Below are positions 1 to 6,478 of a stretch of 8,789 nucleotides of DNA, in pieces (the stretch's first letter is position 1; the number at the start of each line of letters is the position of its first letter). This DNA comes from CAYLZN01 sp964387935 (GTDB taxonomy: Bacteria; Acidobacteriota; Vicinamibacteria; Vicinamibacterales; JAFNAJ01), in NCBI GenBank assembly GCA_964387935.1, contig CAYLZN010000251.1, forward strand, positions 1 to 8,789. Direction: 5' to 3'. Made by a program: the position numbers and the translations under genes. The notes under the pieces were generated by a model. The model was not told the origin of the DNA and did no database searches. It saw nothing but the letters and a program-made list of their open reading frames with translations.

Positions 1-136
1 CGGCGACGGTCATGCGGCAGTGCGCGCACTGGTCGTTCCTGGTGTCGACGGTCGCGGGCTGGGGGGCTGGAGGCGCGCACGCGGCCGTCGCGGCCGCGGC
101 CGAGGAGGCGAGAACGAGAGCGGCAAGCCGAGTCAT
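1..136 (-). CDS. nosL: NosL, copper-binding lipoprotein (N-terminal part, cut by window edge)
   Basis: Only the first 45 codons are visible; the gene runs off the window. The ATG at 136-134 overlaps the nosF stop codon in an ATGA junction. An AGGAG ribosome-binding site (146-142) lies 5 nt upstream, inside the end of nosF. The translated start has a basic residue (R3), a hydrophobic stretch of Leu/Val/Ala (about residues 4-19) and Cys20 preceded by T-A-A, which looks like a lipoprotein signal. Residues 35-42 read DQCAHCRM, giving C37-x2-C40-x-M42. This is the Cys/Met metal-binding signature of the NosL family, outer-membrane or membrane-anchored Cu(I) chaperones that help assemble the CuZ site of NosZ. 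The position directly after nosF in a nos operon supports the call. What is missing is the rest of the protein, so the family assignment rests on the signal, the motif and the context. Confidence 0.8.
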   Translation of the reverse strand, partial: MTRLAALVLASSAAAATAACAPPAPQPATVDTRNDQCAHCRMTVA

Positions 137-1038
137 TGGTGCTCCTGCACGAGGTCCCGGTAGAAGGTATCGAGGCGGCCTTCCTCGGCCGTGAGGCCTC
201 GGATCTCCGCCCCGAACTCACGCACGACGTCGAGCACGCGCGGGCGATCGGTCGCGGCGCCCGGCACCACGAGGTCGTCCTGTTCGCGCACCCACACGGC
301 GTCGGGGGCGATTCTCTTCACGGCCGCCAGCAGGCCCGGGGGGCACGCGGCGAGCCGTACCCGCATCACGCCGCGATCGGCAAGCCGCTCGGCCAGTTCC
401 CGCTGCGTGAAGCACGCCGCCAGCCGGCCCTCGATGAGGACGGCGAACCGGTCCGCCAGTCGCTCGACATCCCCGAGCTGGTGCGAGGTGAACAGCACGG
501 TCTTCCCGGCCTGCTTGCGTCGTTCGACCAGTCCGTAGAACGCGCACAGCCCGTCGGGGTCGAGCGCTGCCGTGGGCTCGTCGAGCAGCAGCACGGGCAC
601 GTCCGCCAGCGTGGCCACGGCGAGTCCCAGCCGCTGCACCATGCCGCCGGAGTAGGTGCCGACGTGGCGCGTGGCCGCCCCGTTCAGCGACGCGAACTTC
701 AGCACCTCGTCGGTCCGGTGCGGCGCGACGTCGCGCAGAGCGCGATAGAACTCGACCACCTCGCGCCCGCTCAGCGCGTCGGGGAACGTCACCTTCTGGG
801 GCAGGAACGAGCAGGTCCGCCGCGCCACGGGATCCGCCGCCGGTCGGGGCGGGTCGCCGAGCGTCACCTCTCCTGACGTCGGCAGGACGAGCCCAGCCGC
901 GGCCTTGAGGGACGTGGTCTTGCCCGACCCATTGGGACCGAGCAGCGCCACGACCTCACCCAGACCCACCTCGAAGTCGAAGCGATCGACGGCGAGGTGG
1001 TCGCCGAACCGCTTCGTGAAGGCCCGATAGCGGATCAT
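133..1038 (-). CDS. nosF: NosF, ABC transporter ATPase for NosZ maturation
   Basis: 301-residue ABC ATPase, the usual NosF length. The motifs are complete: Walker A GPNGSGKT at 34-41, Q-loop Gln81 (FLPQ), signature YSGGM at 129-133, Walker B VLLLDEP at 149-155 followed by a D-loop (ALDPD), and the switch histidine H186 (FTSHQ). Residues after about 205 form the C-terminal extension typical of the CcmA/NosF-type group. In known systems NosF powers the membrane protein NosY and acts with periplasmic NosD to supply copper and/or sulfur for the CuZ centre. The ATG at 1038 overlaps the nosD stop (ATGA), with GGAG 9 nt upstream. Its own stop overlaps nosL in the same way, so nosD, nosF and nosL are probably translationally coupled. 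The partner permease NosY is not visible and is expected beyond the window edge. The motifs alone show an ABC ATPase; the NosF name follows from the neighbours. Confidence 0.93.
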   Translation of the reverse strand: MIRYRAFTKRFGDHLAVDRFDFEVGLGEVVALLGPNGSGKTTSLKAAAGLVLPTSGEVTLGDPPRPAADPVARRTCSFLPQKVTFPDALSGREVVEFYRALRDVAPHRTDEVLKFASLNGAATRHVGTYSGGMVQRLGLAVATLADVPVLLLDEPTAALDPDGLCAFYGLVERRKQAGKTVLFTSHQLGDVERLADRFAVLIEGRLAACFTQRELAERLADRGVMRVRLAACPPGLLAAVKRIAPDAVWVREQDDLVVPGAATDRPRVLDVVREFGAEIRGLTAEEGRLDTFYRDLVQEHQ

Positions 1039-2432
1039 CGCCCTGATCTCCGAAAGCGGCGGCGCTCCTTCAGGCCACCCAGCAGGACCAGGTTACCCGC
1101 CAGGACGGCCAGCGCCGAAGCCACGAGGCCCCGGACGTCGCGGCCGGTACGCGTCGTATCGAGTCGTGGGACGTCGTTCAGCGCGGGCGGATGCGCGAGC
1201 GGCAGCGGCTCCACGACGGTCACCGGCTGCAGCACGGGGAACGTGGTCTCCGCGAGCGAGAGCGCCCGGGCCGCAAAGCCATCGACGTAAAGGTCGGCGG
1301 CCGTGAGGTTGCCCCTGATGTGGTCGAAGACGCTCGTCAACCGATACGGGCGTTCGGTCCGGCCGTCGCCATCGAGGTCTGGCTCCCCATGGGTGGACCA
1401 GTAGTTCCCGTTGAACACGGTGTCGGTCCGTTTGCCGACCAGCACGAGCGGCGTCATGTTGCCCACGAACGAGTTGCCCTCGAACGTCGTGGCTCTGGCC
1501 GAATCGTACATCACGATCGCCATGTCTGAACCGGCGACGATGTTGCGGCGAAAGCTGACGCGTTGCGTGCCCTCGAGGAAAATGCCTCGCGCGTTGTTCC
1601 CGATGAAGTTGTCCTCAGCCGTCACGTCGTCGCACTGCTGGAGCAGCAGGCCCACCGAGGCGAACCCGCGGTTGTGCACGAACCGGTTGCGCCGGAAGAC
1701 GATGCGCTCGCTGTACATGATCGCGCTGCCGGCGGCCCCGTTCTCGAAGATGTTGTCCTCGAACACGTTGTCGTCCGAGAACATGTAGTGCAGCCCGTAG
1801 CGGACGTCGCGGGCGCGGTTGCGCGCGATCACGCCCTGCGACGAGTTCTGCAGGTACAGCCCGTCTCGCACGTCGACGACCTCGTTGTCCACGAACCGGA
1901 AGCGCAGCGTGTTGTAGGCGTGGATCCCGGAGCCCTTCTCGCCGGGGTCCCTGCCGGGGATGCCGCGGACGAAGCACCGTTCGACGCTGCTCCCGTGTGC
2001 CTCGAGGAAGTAGACGCCGAACAGCGTGTTCTCGATCCGGCAGTCACGGATCGTCACCGACTCGGCGGCCACGTGAATGCCCGAGGAATCCCGGCCGAGA
2101 TCGCCACCGCCGCGCCCGTCGATGGCCACGCCCTCGATCGTGACGCGATCGGCGCGGACGAGCACCACCGAGCCGCTGCCCGACCCGCGCAGCAGGGGCA
2201 TGCCGCGCCCGACGAGGTGGACGGGCTTGTCGAGGTAGAGGTCGCCGTCGTAGGTGCCCGGCGGAATCTCGAGAACCGCGCCCGGTGCGGCCGCATCGAC
2301 CTGCCGCTGGAGCGGCGACAGACGCGTCGTCTCGGGACGGCCCTCGACGGCGCCAGGGGTGCTCAGGTGTTCCTGGCCCCCCTGCGCCCCGAGCGACAGC
2401 GCCACGAGCAGCACGCCGAGCGGGATGGTCAC
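1035..2432 (-). CDS. nosD: NosD, periplasmic beta-helix NosZ maturation protein
   Basis: 465 residues from a GTG start at 2432, 5 nt after the stop of the upstream membrane-protein gene. The reading frame stays open to 2792, but the upstream part is a shadow of that gene. The GTG is preferred because it gives a clean signal peptide (residues 1 to about 17, MTIPLGVLLVALSLGAQ). No good Shine-Dalgarno sequence precedes it, so coupling with the upstream gene is likely and the start is less certain than the gene. Residues about 45-370 show repeated right-handed beta-helix rungs with the N-x-F/I-x-x-N pattern of the NosD/CASH family. They are followed by the conserved N-Y-W, DGDG and PYRL stretch near residues 340-365. 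NosD works with NosF and NosY in building the CuZ cluster. The C-terminus carries a hydrophobic segment (about 432-452) followed by KERRRFRRSGR, a likely membrane anchor with a positive-inside tail. Confidence 0.92.
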   Translation of the reverse strand: MTIPLGVLLVALSLGAQGGQEHLSTPGAVEGRPETTRLSPLQRQVDAAAPGAVLEIPPGTYDGDLYLDKPVHLVGRGMPLLRGSGSGSVVLVRADRVTIEGVAIDGRGGGDLGRDSSGIHVAAESVTIRDCRIENTLFGVYFLEAHGSSVERCFVRGIPGRDPGEKGSGIHAYNTLRFRFVDNEVVDVRDGLYLQNSSQGVIARNRARDVRYGLHYMFSDDNVFEDNIFENGAAGSAIMYSERIVFRRNRFVHNRGFASVGLLLQQCDDVTAEDNFIGNNARGIFLEGTQRVSFRRNIVAGSDMAIVMYDSARATTFEGNSFVGNMTPLVLVGKRTDTVFNGNYWSTHGEPDLDGDGRTERPYRLTSVFDHIRGNLTAADLYVDGFAARALSLAETTFPVLQPVTVVEPLPLAHPPALNDVPRLDTTRTGRDVRGLVASALAVLAGNLVLLGGLKERRRFRRSGR

Positions 2433-2437
2433 GGGCG

Positions 2438-3076
2438 TCAGGCCGGGAGTCGCGATTCCCGCCGATACTGCCGCCACGCGAGGAACAGGGACGCGAACAG
2501 CAGCAGCATGGAGGCGCCGAGCGCGTAGGACGCCAGGCCGGGATAGGAGTAGACCTCGAAATTGGCCAGTTGCTTGTACCCGAACATCGGCGGCATGAAC
2601 GGATCCACCTTCACGGCCGCGTTGGGCGCCAGGTTGTGCCCGTACCACCACATCTTGTAGCCGAACGACCACAGCGCAAAGGCGGAGAAGTACAGGAACA
2701 GCATGACCACGTCGAGCAGATGCGCGATCTTGCCGTGGACGAACGCGCGCAGGATGAGCAGCGCGATCGCGCCCACGACGAAGGGCAGCCACTGGAACTC
2801 GGTGAAGTCCTCGGCGATGAGGTCCTTCATGCCGATGTAGTGGTTCAGGACGTTGATCTCCTTGATGTCCTGCCCGTTGTTCCCCCCCTCGAGCTTGTAG
2901 CTGTAGATGTCCAGCCGCAGGCCTTCAGGGTACTGCGGCGCGAACATCGTCAGGCGCCAGAGCGGCAGGATGTAGATCGCCAGCAGGAACGCGGCAGCCA
3001 GCAGCATGAGCAGCCGGGGCGTGACGTCGAGCGGGGCATCGAGGAAGCGAGTGGCCTTGGCGAACAGGGCCCGCAT
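2438..3076 (-). CDS. nosB: Four-helix integral membrane protein, NosB-like
   Basis: 212 residues from the ATG at 3076. The frame stays open upstream to 3184, but this ATG has a strong GGAGG site 7 nt before it and begins the credible protein. Four hydrophobic segments are visible at about 20-40, 94-112, 117-137 and 178-200. Two loops, about 41-93 and 138-177, are probably on the same side of the membrane. They hold possible metal or haem ligands: N78-H79-Y80-I-G-M83, H147, and M161-P-P-M164. Clade II nos clusters commonly carry a polytopic membrane protein called NosB next to nosZ; in Wolinella succinogenes it is reported as needed for N2O respiration, with unknown biochemical function. Size, topology and place directly after nosZ fit this family. 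The gene symbol is given by analogy and cannot be confirmed by motif alone. It sits 5 nt before nosD and so belongs to the same operon. Confidence 0.72.
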   Translation of the reverse strand: MRALFAKATRFLDAPLDVTPRLLMLLAAAFLLAIYILPLWRLTMFAPQYPEGLRLDIYSYKLEGGNNGQDIKEINVLNHYIGMKDLIAEDFTEFQWLPFVVGAIALLILRAFVHGKIAHLLDVVMLFLYFSAFALWSFGYKMWWYGHNLAPNAAVKVDPFMPPMFGYKQLANFEVYSYPGLASYALGASMLLLFASLFLAWRQYRRESRLPA

Positions 3077-3083
3077 GAGAGAA

Positions 3084-3088
3084 CCTCC
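3084..3088 (-). promoter_or_regulatory. Ribosome-binding site of the NosB-like gene
   Basis: GGAGG on the minus strand, 7 nt before the ATG at 3076. It decides the start against the longer open frame reaching 3184. Confidence 0.75.
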
Positions 3089-3162
3089 GATAGATTGTGC
3101 GGGGGACGAACGACGAGAGGAGACGCGGCGCCGGAATCCATCGTGCCAGCGGCCATCGGCGG

Positions 3163-3193
3163 GGCAGGGGGTCGCGCCGCGCAACCCCCTGCC
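3163..3193 (-). promoter_or_regulatory. 10-bp perfect inverted repeat in the nosZ-nosB gap
   Basis: Positions 3163-3172 (GGCAGGGGGT) are the exact reverse complement of 3184-3193, with an 11-nt GC-rich loop between them. In the transcript this makes a stable stem-loop about 64 nt after the nosZ stop. No U-tract follows on the transcribed strand, so it is not a classical intrinsic terminator. An mRNA-stabilising or attenuating hairpin that keeps nosZ message above that of the downstream accessory genes is the more likely role, by inference. Confidence 0.5.
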
Positions 3194-3199
3194 ACGCCT

Positions 3200-3254
3200 G
3201 AGTCCTGGGCCCTGGGCCCCGAGCCCTGAGCCCTGAGCCCTGAGCCCTGAGCCT
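3200..3254. repeat. Heptanucleotide tandem repeat after nosZ
   Basis: Nearly eight units of 7 bp (consensus GAGCCCT on the plus strand) lie head to tail, beginning 2 nt after the nosZ stop codon. The four units at 3221-3248 are identical and 3249-3254 is a partial copy. The three units at 3200-3220 are degenerate (GAGTCCT, GGGCCCT, GGGCCCC). The degenerate copies lie on the side away from nosZ. The function is unknown; it could be slippage-prone non-coding DNA or part of an mRNA 3' structure. The rest of the 180-nt gap holds the inverted repeat and the ribosome-binding site of the next gene, with no recognisable promoter. Confidence 0.85.
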
Positions 3255-3256
3255 GC

Positions 3257-5113
3257 CTATCTCACGATCATGTATCCCTGCATCTCCTGGTGCAGCGCCG
3301 AGCAGAAGTTCGTGCAGTAGTACGGGAACACGCCCTTCTTGTCGGCCTTGAACGTCACCGTCTTCGTCTCGCCCGGATCGACGACGATGTTGATGTTGTA
3401 GTCCAGGATGCCGAGACCGTGCAACTCGTCGGTGGTCTGCTCGATGTTGGTGATCGCAATCGTGACCTCGTCACCCTGCTTGATCTCGAAATCGGTCGGC
3501 GTCAGCGTCGAGCGGACGGCCACCATCTTCACGAGCACCTTGTTGCCGTTGCGGGTGGCGCCGGCGTCCTTCACGTCCCAGATCGCCATCGGGTGCTTGT
3601 TTTCTTCCTTCGGGTAGACCTCGATCGGCTTGATCTTGTCGGCCTTGACGATCTGGGCGTAGTGGGGCTCGGGCTCGGTGAAGAAGTCGAGCACCAGCTT
3701 CATCTTCTCCTCGGTGATGTCCACGAGCTGCGAGGACTCGGGCTGCGACGGCCCGACCGAGAGGTGACGGCCGTGGGAGAGCTTGTTGAGGCCGACCAGC
3801 CACTTGCCGTCCGGGCTCACCGTGTCGCCCTCGGCCGACGTCAGGTGGCCGATCGAGTAGGACATCGGCACCTTGTCCACGACCTCCCACGTGCCGAGCT
3901 TCCACATGGCGATCGCGCTGTCGACGAACAGCGACGTGTAGGCCTCGCCGTTGGGCCCGAACTGGGTGTGCAGCGGCCCGAGGCCGACCGGCACCTCGGC
4001 GTCCTTGATCGACTCGTATTTGAGGATCGGGATCCCATCCTCGTCGCCGGTGAAGTCCTTGTTCTTCATCGCCGTCAGGACCTTCTCCCAGTTGAACGCC
4101 GTCGTCACGCCCTGGAGCTTGCCGGAGCCGACGATGTACTTGCCGTCGGGGGAGACGTCCACGCCGTGCGGCGACTTGCCGCAGGGCATCAGGTAGACCA
4201 GGCCCGGATGCTCCTTGGGGTCGAGCACCTTCACGCCGCCGATCAGGCTGCCCTTGCCCTCGGCCGCGAGCTTCTCGGCCATGCGCCAGTCCACGGCCGC
4301 GATGTAGTCCCGATCGCGCTGGGCGGAAGTCACTTCCAGCTTGCCGGTGGCGCGCTCGGCGTTGTAGGACGTGAAGAACACCCAGCCGTCGGACGCGACC
4401 TTGCCGGCGTCGCCCAGGTCGTAGTTGAACGGCGGCATCACGATCTGCCAGCCGAACGACATCTCGCCCGTCTGCGGGTCGATCTTGATCCCGGTGAGGA
4501 CGCCCTTGTAGTCGGTCGCGTAGCGGGCCACCTCGATCGCGGTGCCCTTGGGGATGGGAATCGAGAAGCGCGACGACATCACGGCGTACTCGCTGTTCGG
4601 GGTCACGAAGGACGAGCCGTGGTTGCCGGAGACGTTGGGGATGGGGCCGATGATCTGCTTGGTCTTGAAGTCGCGCAGGTCGATCCTGGCGACGCGGCCG
4701 TTCATGTCGTTGATGAACAGCCAGCGGCCGTCGTAGTCGCCCTTGGTCTCGGAGAGCGCCGGGTGGTGCGCGTCGCCCCAGGTGAGGTCGCCCAGCATCT
4801 CCTTCGACTCGTCATCGAAACCGTAGCCGGTGGCCGGATAGGGCGTGAACACCGGGATCGTCGAGATGTGCCTGGCGGAGGGCAGGCCGTACACGTAGAT
4901 CTGCCCGGAGTGACCGCCCGACGCGAACAAGTAGTACTCGTCCAGGTCTCCGGGCGCGACGTAGGTCTTCATCGCGGCGTTCGCCACGTCCGAGACCTGC
5001 GTCCTCCGGGCAGACTCCTTCGGCGCGCTGGGGGCGCAGCGAGACGCCGTCATGGCAACGACGACTGCACCAGCGAGCACCCACACGGCGAGGCGCTTGC
5101 GGCTTCTTGACAT
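3257..5113 (-). CDS. nosZ: Nitrous oxide reductase NosZ, clade II (Sec-type)
   Basis: 618-residue periplasmic multicopper enzyme that reduces N2O to N2. The ATG at 5113 has AGGAGG 7 nt upstream. The frame is open further upstream, as far as 6268, but that part is a shadow of the cytochrome c gene. The N-terminus is basic (SRSRKR) with a hydrophobic core at about 8-22. It has no twin-arginine motif, which marks clade II rather than Tat-exported clade I. A seven-bladed beta-propeller spans about 55-500 and a cupredoxin domain about 525-618. By pattern and spacing the seven CuZ histidines are H116, H117, H165, H316, H382, H423 and H484. CuA ligands are H565, C600, C604, H608 and M611 in CTNFCSALHQEM; Asn602 stands where clade I enzymes have Trp. 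LGPLHT (378-383) matches the conserved clade II segment. No key ligand is missing, so the enzyme should be functional. It sits between the cytochrome bc-type genes and the accessory genes. Confidence 0.98.
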   Translation of the reverse strand: MSRSRKRLAVWVLAGAVVVAMTASRCAPSAPKESARRTQVSDVANAAMKTYVAPGDLDEYYLFASGGHSGQIYVYGLPSARHISTIPVFTPYPATGYGFDDESKEMLGDLTWGDAHHPALSETKGDYDGRWLFINDMNGRVARIDLRDFKTKQIIGPIPNVSGNHGSSFVTPNSEYAVMSSRFSIPIPKGTAIEVARYATDYKGVLTGIKIDPQTGEMSFGWQIVMPPFNYDLGDAGKVASDGWVFFTSYNAERATGKLEVTSAQRDRDYIAAVDWRMAEKLAAEGKGSLIGGVKVLDPKEHPGLVYLMPCGKSPHGVDVSPDGKYIVGSGKLQGVTTAFNWEKVLTAMKNKDFTGDEDGIPILKYESIKDAEVPVGLGPLHTQFGPNGEAYTSLFVDSAIAMWKLGTWEVVDKVPMSYSIGHLTSAEGDTVSPDGKWLVGLNKLSHGRHLSVGPSQPESSQLVDITEEKMKLVLDFFTEPEPHYAQIVKADKIKPIEVYPKEENKHPMAIWDVKDAGATRNGNKVLVKMVAVRSTLTPTDFEIKQGDEVTIAITNIEQTTDELHGLGILDYNINIVVDPGETKTVTFKADKKGVFPYYCTNFCSALHQEMQGYMIVR

Positions 5114-5120
5114 AGGGTAT

Positions 5121-5126
5121 CCTCCT
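5121..5126 (-). promoter_or_regulatory. Strong ribosome-binding site of nosZ
   Basis: AGGAGG on the minus strand, 7 nt before the nosZ ATG. It is among the best Shine-Dalgarno matches in the window, in line with high NosZ synthesis, and it fixes the start. Confidence 0.85.
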
Positions 5127-5212
5127 CGACTCTCGGGCACACGATGCACCGGCGCGGAATGAATGCTGCATTGGGGGACGGCCGCGCCGCGCCGCCCCGG
5201 TCGAGCGATCCG

Positions 5213-5241
5213 GGCCGAGCCCCGCGCGGGCGGGGCCGGCC
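5213..5241 (-). promoter_or_regulatory. Strong stem-loop between cytochrome c gene and nosZ
   Basis: GGCCG (5213-5217) pairs with CGGCC (5237-5241), and GCCCCGC (5219-5225) pairs with GCGGGGC (5230-5236), with a single-base bulge at 5218 and a 4-nt loop. The 12-bp GC stem begins 9 nt after the cytochrome c stop codon. No U-tract follows. It could be a partial terminator or a processing/stabilising element that separates the bc-type half of the operon from nosZ. The remainder of this 137-nt gap shows no convincing -35/-10 or FNR-type (TTGAT-N4-ATCAA) site. Confidence 0.5.
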
Positions 5242-5250
5242 GGACGCGGT

Positions 5251-6477
5251 CTAGTGCGAGGGCGCGGGCGCCGTGCCGGCGGCCTTCTGCCGCTCGTGCT
5301 CGGCGTACGCCTCGCGGAGTTTCTGAATCGCCACCTTCCGCTGCTCGGTGTCGAGGATGATCTGCCTCGACAGCACCACGGACATGGTCCCGGTCGGGTT
5401 CATGATGAAGTCGTCCACCGTCATGCCGAACCGCTTCTGCGTGTCCTCGACCGCGGTCGAGAGATCGGGGCCGATTTGCGCGGGGCTCTTCACGTTCAGC
5501 GCGGAGATCGAGTGGCACACGAAGCAGCCGGTCTGCACGAACCACGCGCCGGGGCCCGTCTTCATCTCCGTTTCCTCGCGCTTCTCCTCCTCGGTCTGCG
5601 GATCCGTCCGCGGCACGCCCGGGAAGAAGGCCACGTCGAACGCCGCGCGCCTCCAGGAGAGCACGAGCATCGCCAGCGCCTGCGCGTCCTTGGTGGTGAA
5701 ATTGAAGTTCGGCATCACCGTGTCCTGCACGAGCGCGCGGGGGTCCTTGAAGTGGGCCACGTGCCACGCAAACGCGGTCTGGTGTCCCGAGAGCCGGCCG
5801 TACTCGTATTGTTCCGGCGCCTTGTCCCCAATCCACGTCAGATCCGGGCCGATCGTGCCGCCCCGCCCGTTGATCACGTGGCACGCGCGGCAGCCCTTGG
5901 CCTGCATCAGCCCCTTCGCGTGGTTGATCATGTCGGCGCCCTTCGTCTCCCGCTCGTAGCGGTGGCAGGTGTTGCAGTTCATCTGCATCAGCGCCTGCCT
6001 GTTGTCCGCCAGCGAGTACGACTCGCCCAGGGCTCCACCGAGCAGCGGTTCCTCCCAGTGCGCGATCTCGCCGTGGGCTTCCGCCGTGTCGATGGCCCAC
6101 CCCTGGCCGCCGTGGCACGAGCTGCACCCGAACTTCTCCGGGGGATGCGAGCGCAGGATCTCCTGCGGGTGGGTCCGCCACGGGTGCTCGGCGGTCTCGA
6201 AACCCGCCCAGTTCGTGGCCTGGTGGCAGGTCGTGCAGCGGTCGGCCCGCCGCAGGCCTGGCACCCACACCTGCTGAATGCCCATCGGTACGGTGTCCGC
6301 CTTCTCCGCGCCGAACTTCTCGGCCACCATGTTCCGGAACTGATACTGGTAGTACTTGTAGTCGTGTTGCCGGTCGCTGTAGGCGAAGAAGGCCGTCGCC
6401 CCGACGAGCAGCAGTCCGATGACCGCGAGGACCGGCCGGTCCCAGCGCGGATACGGCGAGTCAGTCCGCTTCTCCAT
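5251..6477 (-). CDS. Membrane-anchored pentaheme cytochrome c (bc-complex type)
   Basis: 408 residues. The ATG at 6477 is 1 nt after the cytochrome b stop (TGACATG), so the two are almost certainly co-translated. A single hydrophobic segment (about 15-33) after a short cytoplasmic N-terminus anchors the protein, leaving the rest outside the membrane. Five haem c sites are present: C81-H85, C118-H122, C168-H172, C196-H200 and C318-H322. The first three lie in a His-rich region (H98, H103, H111 and H135/H140 are possible distal ligands). The last two look like separate mono-haem cytochrome c domains, with M255 (TVMPNF) and M365 (TGTMS) as likely distal ligands. The protein probably takes electrons from the Rieske protein and hands them to the CuA site of NosZ, directly or through a small carrier. 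It could be described as a multihaem front half fused to a dihaem tail. No established gene symbol is assigned. Confidence 0.88.
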   Translation of the reverse strand: MEKRTDSPYPRWDRPVLAVIGLLLVGATAFFAYSDRQHDYKYYQYQFRNMVAEKFGAEKADTVPMGIQQVWVPGLRRADRCTTCHQATNWAGFETAEHPWRTHPQEILRSHPPEKFGCSSCHGGQGWAIDTAEAHGEIAHWEEPLLGGALGESYSLADNRQALMQMNCNTCHRYERETKGADMINHAKGLMQAKGCRACHVINGRGGTIGPDLTWIGDKAPEQYEYGRLSGHQTAFAWHVAHFKDPRALVQDTVMPNFNFTTKDAQALAMLVLSWRRAAFDVAFFPGVPRTDPQTEEEKREETEMKTGPGAWFVQTGCFVCHSISALNVKSPAQIGPDLSTAVEDTQKRFGMTVDDFIMNPTGTMSVVLSRQIILDTEQRKVAIQKLREAYAEHERQKAAGTAPAPSH

Positions 6478-6478
6478 G

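Noticed and set aside
2433..2792. N-terminal extension of NosD up to 2792
   Set aside because: It would overlap about 350 nt of the NosB-like gene and gives Arg-rich shadow sequence before the signal peptide.
3077..3184. N-terminal extension of the NosB-like protein up to 3184
   Set aside because: The extra 36 residues are Arg/Ser-rich and would start inside the inverted repeat. The downstream ATG has a proper GGAGG site.
3163..3193. Intrinsic transcription terminator after nosZ
   Set aside because: The stem is strong but no U-tract follows in either direction, and the downstream nos genes need transcription.
3290..5110. 606-codon plus-strand open frame opposite nosZ
   Set aside because: It is antisense to an unambiguous gene and rich in Val/Arg/His/Asp as expected from the complement of GC-biased codons. 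No domain is recognisable.
5036..5113. NosZ as a lipoprotein anchored through Cys26
   Set aside because: The residues before Cys26 are A-S-R; Arg at -1 and the lack of a leucine at -3 do not fit a lipobox. Ordinary signal peptidase cleavage is more likely, although some clade II enzymes are worth testing for this.
5114..5250. FNR/NNR-type promoter before nosZ
   Set aside because: No TTGAT-N4-ATCAA-like site or convincing -35/-10 pair is seen. A promoter cannot be excluded but is not supported.
3257..6268. A 1003-codon open frame that would fuse a long N-terminal part to NosZ
   Set aside because: The part upstream of 5113 is Arg/Pro/Ala-rich low-complexity translation antiphase to the cytochrome c gene. 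The signal peptide and the AGGAGG site mark the true NosZ start at 5113.
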